Notes: a model not told the origin generated them from the sequence alone. DNA of 64,000 nt from Vagococcus carniphilus (GCF_014397115.1 NZ_CP060720.1:2620001-2684000); one strand, 5' to 3'. Counted from the stretch's first letter, positions 53,641 to 63,064 are shown. Program-made: numbers and translations.

Positions 53641-54000
53641 TTATTTAGCTAATGCTGCTTTAGCTTGTTCTGCGATAGCTGTGAAAGCTTCTGCATCATG
53701 GATAGCTAATTCAGATAACATTTTGCGGTTGATGTCAATTTCAGCTAATTTCAAGCCGTGCATCATTTTGCTGTAGCTTAAACCGTTCATGCGAGCGCCA
53801 GCGTTAATACGAGCGATCCATAATTTACGGAAGTTACGTTTTGTTTGTTTACGATCTCTGAATGCATAAGTATGAGATCTCATCACTTGTTCTTTTGCTG
53901 TTTTAAATAATGTATGTTTTGAGCCATAGTAGCCTTTAGCTAACTTAAGCACTTTTTTACGACGTTGGCGAGTTACAGTTCCACCTTTTACACGTGCCAT
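53641..54000 (-). CDS. rplT: Ribosomal protein L20
   Basis: 119 residues, the normal length. Starts [20 protein letters not shown] and carries the L20 pattern [20 protein letters not shown]. Binds 23S rRNA early in 50S assembly and represses its own operon through the leader. Third gene of infC-rpmI-rplT. Confidence 0.99.
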   Translation of the reverse strand: MARVKGGTVTRQRRKKVLKLAKGYYGSKHTLFKTAKEQVMRSHTYAFRDRKQTKRNFRKLWIARINAGARMNGLSYSKMMHGLKLAEIDINRKMLSELAIHDAEAFTAIAEQAKAALAK

Positions 54001-54068
54001 GATAATTCCTCCTTGGGTTCTCTTAAAGTTTGTTGTTGTTTTTAGTCATTATCAAAAAACTAAAAAAT

Positions 54069-54269
54069 TTATCTCATACCTGTCAATTGTTGACGGATAC
54101 GTTTGTAATCGCCTTTTGATACCATTCTTGGACGACGTAATTGACGACGTTGTTTTTTAGTTTTACCGTGGAAACGGTGACTTGTAAACGCACGATATCT
54201 TTTTAATCCGCCACCACCAGTACGCTTAACACGTTTAGCTAGTCCGCGGTGAGTTTTCATTTTTGGCAT
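54069..54269 (-). CDS. rpmI: Ribosomal protein L35
   Basis: 66 residues, very basic, [20 protein letters not shown] as in all L35. Between infC and rplT. Confidence 0.99.
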   Translation of the reverse strand: MPKMKTHRGLAKRVKRTGGGGLKRYRAFTSHRFHGKTKKQRRQLRRPRMVSKGDYKRIRQQLTGMR

Positions 54270-54293
54270 TTTGTTTTCCTCCTCAAATTCTTG

Positions 54294-54809
54294 TTACTTA
54301 TCTGCTTTTGGTGCAAGTACGATAAACATACTTCTACCATCCATTTTAGCTTTTTGTTCTACTGTTGCAATATCAGCAGTTTCATCAGCTAAACGGTTCA
54401 AGACGTTCTGACCAATTTCTTTATGAGTAATCGCACGACCTTTGAATCGGATAGAAGCTTTCACTTTATCTCCTTTTTCAAGGAACTTACGTGCGTTACG
54501 AAGTTTTGTATTAAAATCATTAACATCGATTGTTGGACTTAAACGTACTTCTTTAACATTGATTACTTTTTGTTTTTTACGGGCTTCGCGTTCCTTCTTT
54601 TGTTGTTCGAAACGGAATTTACCGTGATCCATTACTTTCGCAACAGGTGGTTTTGCATTGGGTGCTACTACAACTAAGTCTAAGTTTGCACTCTCAGCAA
54701 TTTTCAATGCTTCTGCTTTACTTTTAACACCTAACTGTTCGCCGTCTGCTGAAATTAAACGTAACTCTCTTGCACGAATGCCGTCGTTTACCATAATATC
54801 TTTTGCTAT
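54294..54809 (-). CDS. infC: Translation initiation factor IF-3
   Basis: 171 residues. N-terminal domain ([13 protein letters not shown]), linker with EREARKKQK, and C-terminal domain ([17 protein letters not shown]). Start choice: ATG 54815 is only three bases after GGAGG, too close. The second next codon ATA at 54809 is nine bases after GGAGG. infC in other bacteria uses AUU/AUA/AUC, by which IF-3 controls its own translation. I therefore prefer ATA; ATG would add two residues. Confidence 0.95.
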   Translation of the reverse strand: MAKDIMVNDGIRARELRLISADGEQLGVKSKAEALKIAESANLDLVVVAPNAKPPVAKVMDHGKFRFEQQKKEREARKKQKVINVKEVRLSPTIDVNDFNTKLRNARKFLEKGDKVKASIRFKGRAITHKEIGQNVLNRLADETADIATVEQKAKMDGRSMFIVLAPKADK

Positions 54810-54834
54810 GGTCATTCACCTCCAAAATTTTTAG

Positions 54835-54980
54835 AGAAAATACGAAAAAACGAGTCCTTTTAAAATTAAAAGACCCGCACCTAAACAATTAGCCTTACCA
54901 AAATAAGGTTAATCTTACTATCTAGCCCAGTCATAAATATCACTAAGGCGAGAAGCGGGTGCTTCTTCTTAATTTCTCAA
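54835..54980 (-). ncRNA. L20 leader (autoregulatory 5' RNA of infC-rpmI-rplT)
   Basis: Between the promoter and infC the RNA has a terminator stem (GGGTCTTTTAA/TTAAAAGGACTC followed by T6, ~54846-54882) and an upstream ACCCGC (near 54957-54962) able to pair with the GCGGGT of the terminator arm, an antiterminator switch. Position and parts match the Firmicutes L20 leader in which L20 binding favours termination. Confidence 0.85.
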
Positions 54981-54987
54981 CTCCCTT

Positions 54988-55015
54988 ATTATATCAACTC
55001 ACAAGTAAATGTCAA
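54988..55015 (-). promoter_or_regulatory. infC operon promoter
   Basis: TTGACA (55010-55015) and TATAAT (54988-54993), both perfect, 16-base spacer. Confidence 0.85.
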
Positions 55016-55098
55016 TACTTTTCATTATTTATTTTCATAAAATAGTATGGTACGCTCAAACTACTTAATATAGAAAAATATCACTGGAGGTCTTTTAT

Positions 55099-55752
55099 AT
55101 GCCTGAATTTAAAATAGAGCAACCCATGGTTAGTTTAACTTTAGAGGAAATTCTTCCTGAATACCTTGAAGATGAGCTATTAATCAAAAATCAATTTATT
55201 CGTGAAACAGCTTTTACCAATACTGATTGTAACAACCTAATTATTGAAAAAAGCCGATTAACAAAAGTAGACTTTACAAATAGTAACTTCAATCGATTTG
55301 AATGTGCTGATTGTCATTTTGAATCTTGTGATTTTTCAAATGTTGAATGGATTGGAGCTGCTTTTCATCGAACTATTTTTAAAAACTGTAAACTAACAGG
55401 TACTAATTTTGCTGAAGCTCTTCTTCAAAATTGTCAGTTTATAGATTGCACTATCAACTATGCATCATTTAATTTTAGCCAATTAAAACGAGTTTTCTTT
55501 TCTGAATGCCAACTTAATTTTTCTGAATTTAGTGAAGTTAAATGGAATCACATTGAACTTAATCACTGTGAACTTAATAAAACGAATTGGATAGGCACTA
55601 ATTTGAACAAATTAAACCTTTCTTCTTGTCAATTTGAAAGTCTTTCTTTATCTCCTGATCTAATCAAAGGTTTTATCGTTAATTATGATCAAGCTATTAT
55701 CGTTGGATTGACTTTAGGTTTAGTATTAGATGAACCTCTCATTGAAAAATAA
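55099..55752 (+). CDS. Qnr-like pentapeptide repeat protein
   Basis: 217 residues. Runs of A(D/N)LXX-type pentapeptides forming a right-handed beta helix, with the stretch FESCDFSNVEWIGAAFHRT and LTGTNFAEALLQNC very like the chromosomal Qnr of Enterococcus. C-terminal helix (IVNYDQAIIVGLTLGLVL) is the dimer end. Relatives bind and protect DNA gyrase; whether it alters quinolone susceptibility here is unknown. GGAGG precedes the ATG. It is a chromosomal gene, not linked to mobile DNA. Confidence 0.88.
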   Translation: MPEFKIEQPMVSLTLEEILPEYLEDELLIKNQFIRETAFTNTDCNNLIIEKSRLTKVDFTNSNFNRFECADCHFESCDFSNVEWIGAAFHRTIFKNCKLTGTNFAEALLQNCQFIDCTINYASFNFSQLKRVFFSECQLNFSEFSEVKWNHIELNHCELNKTNWIGTNLNKLNLSSCQFESLSLSPDLIKGFIVNYDQAIIVGLTLGLVLDEPLIEK

Positions 55753-55782
55753 AAGGCTTTTGCCCTTTATTTTTCTTTTTTT
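55746..55782 (+). terminator. Intrinsic terminator after the Qnr-like gene
   Basis: AAAAATAAAaGGC and GCCcTTTATTTTT arms overlapping the stop codon, followed by T-rich sequence. Confidence 0.75.
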
Positions 55783-55790
55783 CTTATTTA

Positions 55791-56987
55791 TTAGTAAAAG
55801 TCTAATTTTTCTATCACAACTTGTTTCAAACCTTCCTCAATCAGCATTTTAGTTTTTTTATCAAGTTCAGACAAATGGCGTTTTAAAGCTACTAGATAAT
55901 CTTTTTCTTGTTCCATCAACAAAAAATCTTCTAGGCTAGTTAACTCTTCTCCTGATTGTTGCTTAATAAGACAAAGATATGAAAAAATAAGTTCTAATGG
56001 CATCTTACTAAAAAGATATGACCAATCTTCTTCATTAAAATACAATGTCTCTAAAATTTCTTCAAAATCATAAGGAGATTTGACGTGACAAGATATTTCC
56101 TCTACTATCTCTCGATTCGACAATTTTTCTAAGCAAACTATCAAAGACTTGTAGTCATTTTCTAGCATAGGTTCTACTAGTTTTATCTCGCTTATAGTTT
56201 TTTGCTTCTCTTTTATCAATAATGTATGTGTCTTTTTTTGATGAAGCATAGCAATTAATTTTTTATATGATTTTTCATAGTAAGCATCAGAGTTAATAAA
56301 TAAACTCATTTCTTCAGGCAAAACAAATTCCTTTTGAGACATTAAATAGTCTAGTTCAATCTGGGATAAAGAAACCATTTCACTCAATTTTGAAGTTACT
56401 AGGAATTTAGTAACTACTTGATTAAAGATTACTTCATATAAATTATTAATATCGATTCGATAATCAAATGATAATTTTTCCTCATACTCTCTCAATATGT
56501 CATTAACAATCGTTGGTGGTAGCTGATAAACAAAAAGAGCTTCTTTTTTTAAACATTTAATATAATGACTCATGTAATCTATTCCTTCAAAAAGTTGATC
56601 ATTAATCGGATGAGCTAGTTGGTAGTCTATCCACGCTTCTCCTGTTTCCTTAGCTTGATAATCGACATCATAAAATTTAAAAAAAGTAGTTAGTTCTTTA
56701 AACGTATCTTGATAAGATAAAGATTGCTCAAATACATTCAATTCTTGAATAATGCTTACCTCTTTCTTTAAAAAAGATATTTGCATCTCTATTTGCTGTT
56801 TTCCCGATAAAAATTGTTCCTCAATCGTACCATTAACCACACTATGATTTAGTACATATTGAATTGAATCTGAAATTAAAAGGACTTCATCCATTGACAT
56901 AATACTTGTCCCAGATAATTTACTACGAATATGACATAGTAAAAATGTTTGAAACTCTTCATTATTATTTTGAGTTAAAAGATTCAT
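55791..56987 (-). CDS. DUF6179-type protein, unknown function
   Basis: 398 residues, helical, soluble, acidic, with no membrane segment or catalytic motif visible. Its start overlaps the end of the 149-residue DUF6323-type gene by 23 bases; the two families occur as a pair in Firmicutes. The assignment rests on length, order and general resemblance, not on a diagnostic motif. Ends GLKQVVIEKLDFY. Confidence 0.6.
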   Translation of the reverse strand: MNLLTQNNNEEFQTFLLCHIRSKLSGTSIMSMDEVLLISDSIQYVLNHSVVNGTIEEQFLSGKQQIEMQISFLKKEVSIIQELNVFEQSLSYQDTFKELTTFFKFYDVDYQAKETGEAWIDYQLAHPINDQLFEGIDYMSHYIKCLKKEALFVYQLPPTIVNDILREYEEKLSFDYRIDINNLYEVIFNQVVTKFLVTSKLSEMVSLSQIELDYLMSQKEFVLPEEMSLFINSDAYYEKSYKKLIAMLHQKKTHTLLIKEKQKTISEIKLVEPMLENDYKSLIVCLEKLSNREIVEEISCHVKSPYDFEEILETLYFNEEDWSYLFSKMPLELIFSYLCLIKQQSGEELTSLEDFLLMEQEKDYLVALKRHLSELDKKTKMLIEEGLKQVVIEKLDFY

Positions 56988-57414
56988 CTAACTCCTCCTC
57001 ATACCAAGTAAGATTTGTCTCAAAATAACCAGCAACATGTACCATATCTTTCTCAAACACATTAGCTAATTTTTTGATTCGCTGATAAATGATTTCATCT
57101 TCAATAAACAAAGGCGTCTCTTTTCTAACTTCATAAAAAATATTAAAAAAATCGGTTATTTGGGATTGCCATGATTCTTTTTTTAGATGGGAATCATCTG
57201 AAAATAAAGCTGCTCCTTTAATCAAATACTCAACTGAAAAATCGATTATATTTTTTTCCACTAAAATTTTGTTTCGATTCTCAACCATGACTTCCACATC
57301 TTCCTTAGTTACTAAAAAAAATGATTCTTCATTCAATTCATTTTGAATTGTTCCAAGCAAGTTATTATCTACGATGGACAAATTAAATAACACATCTTCA
57401 GATTCTTTTTTCAC
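56965..57414 (-). CDS. DUF6323-type protein, unknown function
   Basis: 149 residues, soluble; begins MKKESEDVLFNLSIVDNNLL. Contains a segment FFLVTKEDVEVMVENRNKIL that looks like a short helical regulator fold. Translationally coupled to the larger downstream gene. No further clue to the role. Confidence 0.6.
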   Translation of the reverse strand: MKKESEDVLFNLSIVDNNLLGTIQNELNEESFFLVTKEDVEVMVENRNKILVEKNIIDFSVEYLIKGAALFSDDSHLKKESWQSQITDFFNIFYEVRKETPLFIEDEIIYQRIKKLANVFEKDMVHVAGYFETNLTWYEEELDESFNSK

Positions 57415-57467
57415 TACTATCAGCTCCTTCTCATAATAAATATCACATCTCCCTCAAAAATACAATA

Positions 57468-57550
57468 TTGATTTCCAACCCATTTTATGGTATTATAAAC
57501 TTGTAATGAGGTGTAAAAAAGTTCTTTTTTTTTACATCTCATTCTTTTTT
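57468..57550 (+). promoter_or_regulatory. Promoter directly followed by a terminator-like hairpin
   Basis: TTGATT (57468-57473), 17 bases, extended -10 TGG TATTAT (57491-57496). Ten bases later starts a long stem (57505-57547: AATGAG-TGTAAAAAA / TTTTTTTTTACA-CTCATT) followed by T-runs. No ORF lies between. It could give a ~50-base RNA or act as an attenuator for the gene at 57662. Confidence 0.55.
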
Positions 57551-57661
57551 TCACTTTTTCAGCTAAAAGGACAAAAAATTAAAATAACAACTTTATTAGT
57601 TACTATTATTATGAACTTTTAAAAAAAAGTTTTATAATAAAAAAAGAAAGGAGCTTACTCC

Positions 57662-58456
57662 ATGAATTTACAAACGCATATTCTCTTCTTAGAAAAAACG
57701 ACTTCTATCACAGTTGATGAATTTCCTTTGACCATTGAGATTATTAAGACAAACACTGTTCCTAAATCGTTAAAACAAAATGGACTTTATCTTTTAGTAA
57801 ATGAAAAACAAATTCTTTTTATTGGAGACAAAAAAGAATTACATTCCCTTAAAAAAGTAACATTTGATGAAATAATCGAAATTAATAGTCAAGAGGATAT
57901 TGAATGGCGTTATCTTGAACGTCAATTAATTAATCAAGCAATTGAAGAAGGACTATCACTTGAAGTCCATGATACACAAGCAGTTCCTGAAAACATTCAA
58001 CATCAATTAAAAGACATTATTGATCCACTTCTTTTTATTTTAGAGAAGATGGGGATTCCTTTTAAGAAAGCACAAAAGAAAAAGGCGAAACCTGCTAAAG
58101 CAAGACATAAATGGACAAAAGAAGTTAGCGAAAAAGAGTTCTTTATAAATACAAGGGATAGTATCGCAACTGTTATGTGGATTAAAAGAAATCAAATGCT
58201 TATCAAAAAAGGAGCAACCATGATGAAGGAAGCTCCTTTAAATAAAGATGGTTCGGTTGGTTTTGCCGCTAAAATGGGAGATAAGATCCGTCTGGACCAT
58301 CAAAGTCAATTTAAAAACTTTGTCACAACAGAAGATATTATTCTTAAAAGTGTTAATGAAGTTGGACTGTTTCTTTATTTTGCTGGAACTAATAGCTGGC
58401 TTGAGATGCTTGATTCAGATGGAAAAACATTAAATGAATGGACTGTCGTTGAGTAA
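57662..58456 (+). CDS. GIY-YIG-like/DUF4357-like protein
   Basis: 264 residues. The N-terminal part GLYLLVNEKQILFIGDKKEL resembles a degenerate GIY-YIG core (residues ~40-65); a basic linker (KKAQKKKAKPAKARHKW, ~137-155) suggests nucleic acid contact; the C-terminal part (VGLFLYFAGTNSWLEMLDSDGKTL) resembles DUF4357. AAGGAG precedes the ATG. The catalytic Arg/Glu of active GIY-YIG nucleases cannot be assigned, so activity is doubtful. Confidence 0.55.
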   Translation: MNLQTHILFLEKTTSITVDEFPLTIEIIKTNTVPKSLKQNGLYLLVNEKQILFIGDKKELHSLKKVTFDEIIEINSQEDIEWRYLERQLINQAIEEGLSLEVHDTQAVPENIQHQLKDIIDPLLFILEKMGIPFKKAQKKKAKPAKARHKWTKEVSEKEFFINTRDSIATVMWIKRNQMLIKKGATMMKEAPLNKDGSVGFAAKMGDKIRLDHQSQFKNFVTTEDIILKSVNEVGLFLYFAGTNSWLEMLDSDGKTLNEWTVVE

Positions 58457-58461
58457 ATAAA

Positions 58462-58506
58462 TATGTTTTATCTCGTCATTTTATGATTGAGGTAAAACAT
58501 TTTTTT
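58462..58506 (+). terminator. Intrinsic terminator of the GIY-YIG-like gene
   Basis: ATGTTTTA and TAAAACAT arms followed by T7. Confidence 0.75.
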
Positions 58507-58510
58507 GTGC

Positions 58511-58548
58511 AAAAAAACAACGTAAACCCTAATCAAGTTTACGTTGTT
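58511..58548 (-). terminator. Intrinsic terminator of the 5'-nucleotidase gene
   Basis: AACAACGTAAAC and GTTTACGTTGTT arms followed by T7 on the minus strand. Confidence 0.85.
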
Positions 58549-58556
58549 CATTTAAT

Positions 58557-61500
58557 TTATTTTACAGCATTTTTGTTAACATAGCCGTGCCATTTTCCTG
58601 CATTATCATATAATGAGTAATAAGTAGCTCCGTTCATATGGTTATATTTACCTTTAGCAGTAAAAGTTTTGCCCATTAATTCATCAGTTGTACTACGTTT
58701 TTTCCAACTGAAGCTTGACCAAGTGTCATAACCTTTTTTATTAATAGTTACTTTTTTACCATGGTGAATATAAGCACCTTGTCTGCCATCTCCAACTTTT
58801 ACAGCATTAGCATTGATGTAGCCTTTCCATTCGCCTTTATCATTATAAAGTGAGAAGTAAGTTGCTCCATTAAAGTGTTGGTAACGACCTTTAGCTTGGT
58901 AAGTTTCGTTAAATACTTTTTTACTTGTTGTACGTTTCTTCCAGTTAAAGTTAGACCAAATATTGTAGTTATCTTTTGATACAGTTACATAACGACCATC
59001 ATTGATATAAGCACCTTGTTGACCATCTGCCACTTTTACAGCAGATTTGTTGATATAACCATGCCATTTTCCTTTATTATCATAAAGTGATAAGTAAGTT
59101 GAACCATTAGCATGTTTGTATTTGCCTCTTGCTTGATAAGTTTCACCTAATAATTTACCTGTGTCATTACGTTTCTTCCAATTGAAGTCTGACCAAGTAT
59201 TGTAACCAGTACGGTTAATTGTTACATATTTTCCATACTTGATGTAATCGCCTTGTAAATTTTCAGCTTCTTTTGTTGCATTTTCATTGATGTATCCTTG
59301 CCATTTACCTTGATTATCATAAAGAGATAAGTAAGTAGCTCCATTTTCATGCTCATATTTACCACGAGCTGTGAAAATTTCATTTAAAACATTATTAGAT
59401 TTGTTTCTTTCTTTCCAATCAAAGTTTGACCATAGGCTATAGTTTTTCTTAACAACTTGAACGTGACGGCCATCTTTTATGTATGGTCCTTCAGGGAAGA
59501 CAACTGAAACAGGTCCAACAATACGAGTTGGTCCAACAGCTACATGGAAATTAATTTGTTTATCAGTTATGGCTGTTACCTTAACTTCAAATTTTCCATC
59601 TTTATCTGCAGTTCCTTTACCTAATTCTTTACCATCTTCTGTTGTAAATCTAACTTCAGCACCTGGTAATGTTTCACCTTTAATAACTGTTGCTTTTTTC
59701 TTAACTTCATTCACTTTAGAAGCATCACTTAATTCAGCTTCAGTTACAGTTTGTTTTTGTTTACGTCCTAATTCTGGAGAGCCAATTTTTTCACCTTTTT
59801 TGTCCATCGCTTTAAAGTAATCAACAAATGTGTCTGTATCTGTGTCCATTGCTGTTACAAGTTTTCCTTTAGTGAAAGCTGTGAATCCGTCTCCTCCACC
59901 GAATAAGAAATCATTGATAATAACATTGTACGTTTCATCATCTTTAACAGGAGTTCCATCAGCTTTTTTAACATCCACTACTTTAAATGAACCATCATGT
60001 GGTGTATTTGGAGCTGGTTGTGTCATACCTGTATAAGCATAAGTTAGTCCAGAAATTTGTAATGTGTAGCCTGTTTTACCATTATTATATTGTTGATTTA
60101 ATGCTTCTTTTACATCTTTACCTGTCATAGAAACAACTTGTAAAATGTTACCAAATGGTTGAACAGTTTGAGCTGCTCCCCAAGTAATTTCATCTTTATC
60201 ATTTACTATAAGATCCGCACGAATTCCACCACTGTTAGTCAACGCAAAATCAGCTTTTACTTCATTGCCAGAAGCATCTGTTAATTTTGTATTGTTAGCC
60301 ATGTATAATTGACCGTCTGTAATCAAGTTACCTGCTGCTGACTCATCGTCTTCGTTAGCTTTACGGCTAACCATTTTTTTACCGTCAGTTACAGTTAATT
60401 TTTCTGGATCTGCTTTTGCGACTGCCGCATTTGTAATTGGTTTAATCGCTTCAGAAGCTTCATCAACAATTGCTTGAACTTTTGCATCAGGTGTTACTTC
60501 ACTTGCTTCTGTTGGAACAATTTTTGCAGATGGTGTTTCTTTAAAGTCTTTTGTTACAGTATCTAATTCACCTGTTAAATCAATAAACGCTTTTCCTTGA
60601 GATGTACTTTGAACCACACGAACATCTTTTTTACCATTGCGGTTAATCAAACCATTTGTTTCTTTGTGGTTATGTCCTGCAAAAACAACGTCAACACTGT
60701 TTTCAGGGTCTTTTTGGTCAACAGTATTCATCATGTCAACCACTTCACCTTGAACATCACCTTGTTTACTTGTTGCCGCTACGTGAGATACCACAACAAT
60801 AGCGTCAACTTTTTTATCTTCTCTTAATTCTTTTGTATATTTAGCTACTGCTTCACCTTCATCAATAACTTCAAAATCTTTTGTATGTTCAGCTAAAACT
60901 AAACTTGGGAATTCTTTTGTTACGACACCTATATAACCAACTTGAACACGGTCTTCTCCTTCACCGTATGATTCAACAATGTATGGTGGTAAATCATAAG
61001 GTATTTTTCCATCTGATTTATTAACTAAGTTGGCAATCGCAATTTTTTGAGTACTTGGTGAGCGTGGATAATCTTTAAAGATATTCCATAAATCATCACT
61101 CATACCGCCCATAGCAACACGATCTGGAGCTTGACCTTTAAGCATACGGACAAATTCGCCTAAACCTTTATCAAACTCATGGTTACCTAATGTTCCAATA
61201 GTAAATTTCATTTCATTGAAGACACGCATAGTCGGCTCATCTCTTAAAAGAGCTGAGTTAGCAGGACTTGCTCCAACTAAGTCTCCAGCTTGAATACGTT
61301 CTGTTTTACCAGTAGCATTGTTAGTAGCAAATTCTGCTTGAGCTTTATCTAAGTGAGCTGCTAAAACTGACGCACGACCTACATTTTCATATTTAATATC
61401 TTTTCCACCTAATGGATTTTCTAAATAAACACTTGCTTTAGTGTCTAAGGCACCATGGAAATCATTCACTCCAAGCATTTGGATAGGGATTGTTTTTGAT

Positions 61501-61697
61501 GCTTTGTCTTCCTTAGAATCTGTTTCTGCTGGTGCTTTTTCTTCAGCAGTTACTTCTGCTGATTGATTCATTGATACTTCCTCTTTCGAGCTTGCTGTAG
61601 TATCTTCAGCAGCTAATGCACTTGTTGCTGTTAAAGTTAACGGGCACAGTAAAATAGCTGTTAACAATAAAGAACTACCTTTTTTTGTTTTCTTCAT
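58557..61697 (-). CDS. Secreted 5'-nucleotidase with four wall-type repeats
   Basis: 1046 residues. Signal peptide (LLTAILLCPLTLTATSALA), acidic linker, metallophosphoesterase domain (GVNDFHGAL, AGDLVGASP, TLGNHEFDKG, VVSHVAAT, FAGHNHKETNG), 5'-nucleotidase C-terminal domain (NSGGIRADL, FGNILQVVSMTG, FLFGGGDGFTAF), an Ig-like domain (~660-735) and four ~79-residue repeats (736-1046). It would release phosphate and nucleosides from extracellular nucleotides at the wall. Related surface enzymes make adenosine that dampens host immunity; here that is only a possibility. Start ATG 61697 follows AGGAGGAG. Confidence 0.9.
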   Translation of the reverse strand: MKKTKKGSSLLLTAILLCPLTLTATSALAAEDTTASSKEEVSMNQSAEVTAEEKAPAETDSKEDKASKTIPIQMLGVNDFHGALDTKASVYLENPLGGKDIKYENVGRASVLAAHLDKAQAEFATNNATGKTERIQAGDLVGASPANSALLRDEPTMRVFNEMKFTIGTLGNHEFDKGLGEFVRMLKGQAPDRVAMGGMSDDLWNIFKDYPRSPSTQKIAIANLVNKSDGKIPYDLPPYIVESYGEGEDRVQVGYIGVVTKEFPSLVLAEHTKDFEVIDEGEAVAKYTKELREDKKVDAIVVVSHVAATSKQGDVQGEVVDMMNTVDQKDPENSVDVVFAGHNHKETNGLINRNGKKDVRVVQSTSQGKAFIDLTGELDTVTKDFKETPSAKIVPTEASEVTPDAKVQAIVDEASEAIKPITNAAVAKADPEKLTVTDGKKMVSRKANEDDESAAGNLITDGQLYMANNTKLTDASGNEVKADFALTNSGGIRADLIVNDKDEITWGAAQTVQPFGNILQVVSMTGKDVKEALNQQYNNGKTGYTLQISGLTYAYTGMTQPAPNTPHDGSFKVVDVKKADGTPVKDDETYNVIINDFLFGGGDGFTAFTKGKLVTAMDTDTDTFVDYFKAMDKKGEKIGSPELGRKQKQTVTEAELSDASKVNEVKKKATVIKGETLPGAEVRFTTEDGKELGKGTADKDGKFEVKVTAITDKQINFHVAVGPTRIVGPVSVVFPEGPYIKDGRHVQVVKKNYSLWSNFDWKERNKSNNVLNEIFTARGKYEHENGATYLSLYDNQGKWQGYINENATKEAENLQGDYIKYGKYVTINRTGYNTWSDFNWKKRNDTGKLLGETYQARGKYKHANGSTYLSLYDNKGKWHGYINKSAVKVADGQQGAYINDGRYVTVSKDNYNIWSNFNWKKRTTSKKVFNETYQAKGRYQHFNGATYFSLYNDKGEWKGYINANAVKVGDGRQGAYIHHGKKVTINKKGYDTWSSFSWKKRSTTDELMGKTFTAKGKYNHMNGATYYSLYDNAGKWHGYVNKNAVK
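58560..59492 (-). repeat. Four 79-residue wall-type repeats (in 5'-nucleotidase)
   Basis: Same unit as in the three CAP proteins; the last unit lacks the linker and ends the protein at NKNAVK. Confidence 0.85.
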
Positions 61698-61876
61698 GTT
61701 TCTCCTCCTAATGACATAAGTTATTGTATTCGTTTTCATTTTACCCCTTTCATAACAAATGTTCAAGTTCATTTTTCAGCATTCATGGTAAACAACTCAA
61801 ATCTTTTCCTATCTATTATTCAGTATTGAAATTTATTCACAATAAGTTTCTAGACACATTTTAGTTATTTAAACAA

Positions 61877-61919
61877 TAAAAGTCCCTTCTACTATAATTA
61901 ATAGTAAAAAGGACCTTTA
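61877..61919 (-). terminator. Intrinsic terminator of dhaK
   Basis: AGGTCCTTTTTACTA and TAGTAGAAGGGACTTTT arms, directly after the dhaK stop. Confidence 0.8.
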
Positions 61920-62912
61920 TTACCAAGCAAAAGCATCTGTCGGTTCATTTAAATAATCTAACCATTTTTTTTCTTTTAAAGCTAAAAAAGTTAATGAAAT
62001 ACCAGCCATGTTAGTGGATGTCATAAAATTACCACTTTTTTGAAAGACTACATCAATTTCTTCTAGCTGAAGTAATCGTTTAACATCGTTTGCAAAAATA
62101 TACTGTTCCATGACAGTAGTTGCTCCTAAACCATTAATCATAATAGCAAAAGGCAACTCTGATATACTTACAGGATATTGGGTTAACAATTTATTAATTA
62201 GTTCATTTGCTAAATATTCTGAAGAGAAAAATGGTTCTTTTCGGTAACCAGACTCCCCATGAATTCCAATGCCAAATGAAATTTCTCCTTTTTCAAGAGA
62301 AAAAACGGCTTCTTCTTGACCAATTGTCTTTCCACTAGCTAGAGCAACTCCTAAAGTATTCATTGAAGCAACTACATCTTCTCCTAATTGCTTCAACTCA
62401 TCTAAATTTTTACCTTCCTTAGCTGCTGCTCCTAAGATTTTATGAACTAAAATAGTTCCTGCTACACCACGGCGTCTTTTTTTATAACTACCTTCTTCTA
62501 TAGAACAATCATCATTAACAATCACATGAGCGACTTTAATTCCTGATTGTTGTGCCATTTTTTTAGCTTCTAAGAAATTGGTCACATCAGCTTCGAAGTT
62601 CTTAATAATTAAAAGAACACCTTTTTCAGAAGCAACTGCTTCTATTGCTTTTACAATTTCTGCTGTTTTGGGTGGCACAAAAATTGGACCACTAACACTT
62701 GCGCTTAACATGCCTTCGCCTACATATCCAAAATGGGCTGGCTCGTGCCCGCTACCTCCACCACTTATTAATGCAACTTGGCTGTCATCTATTTGTTGTT
62801 TTTTTATAATTCCTGTATTTGAAAGACGTTCTAATTTTTCTTGGTGAATAAAAGCCACACCATTTAACACTTGAGAAACTGCGTCTTTTGGTTTATTAAT
62901 AATTTGAGTCAT
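61920..62912 (-). CDS. dhaK: Dihydroxyacetone kinase subunit DhaK
   Basis: 330 residues. Substrate-binding domain with SGGGSGHEPAHFGYVG and the covalent substrate His in GIGIHGESGYRKE. In the PTS-type system DhaK binds dihydroxyacetone and DhaL-ADP carries the phosphate. Here a terminator follows at once and the next gene is the 5'-nucleotidase, so dhaL and dhaM are not adjacent. gldA lies upstream with its own terminator between. Confidence 0.95.
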   Translation of the reverse strand: MTQIINKPKDAVSQVLNGVAFIHQEKLERLSNTGIIKKQQIDDSQVALISGGGSGHEPAHFGYVGEGMLSASVSGPIFVPPKTAEIVKAIEAVASEKGVLLIIKNFEADVTNFLEAKKMAQQSGIKVAHVIVNDDCSIEEGSYKKRRRGVAGTILVHKILGAAAKEGKNLDELKQLGEDVVASMNTLGVALASGKTIGQEEAVFSLEKGEISFGIGIHGESGYRKEPFFSSEYLANELINKLLTQYPVSISELPFAIMINGLGATTVMEQYIFANDVKRLLQLEEIDVVFQKSGNFMTSTNMAGISLTFLALKEKKWLDYLNEPTDAFAW

Positions 62913-63010
62913 AGCAAACTTGCCTCCACTTTTTAACTCATCCTAGTGTAACACAAAAAGAATCACAAAAAACCTATTAACCTCTCTTTTAATCTCATAC
63001 AAAAACAACT

Positions 63011-63047
63011 AAAAAAGAGGAAGCTAAATAAAAGCCCCCTCCTTTTT
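63011..63047 (-). terminator. Intrinsic terminator of gldA
   Basis: GGAGG-GC and GC-CCTC arms followed by T6 on the minus strand. Confidence 0.6.
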
Positions 63048-63064
63048 CAATAAAATAATTAATG

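Noticed and set aside
28396-61000. Repeat arrays as possible CRISPR or satellite DNA
   Set aside because: The repeats are in-frame coding repeats of ~235 bases with protein-level conservation.
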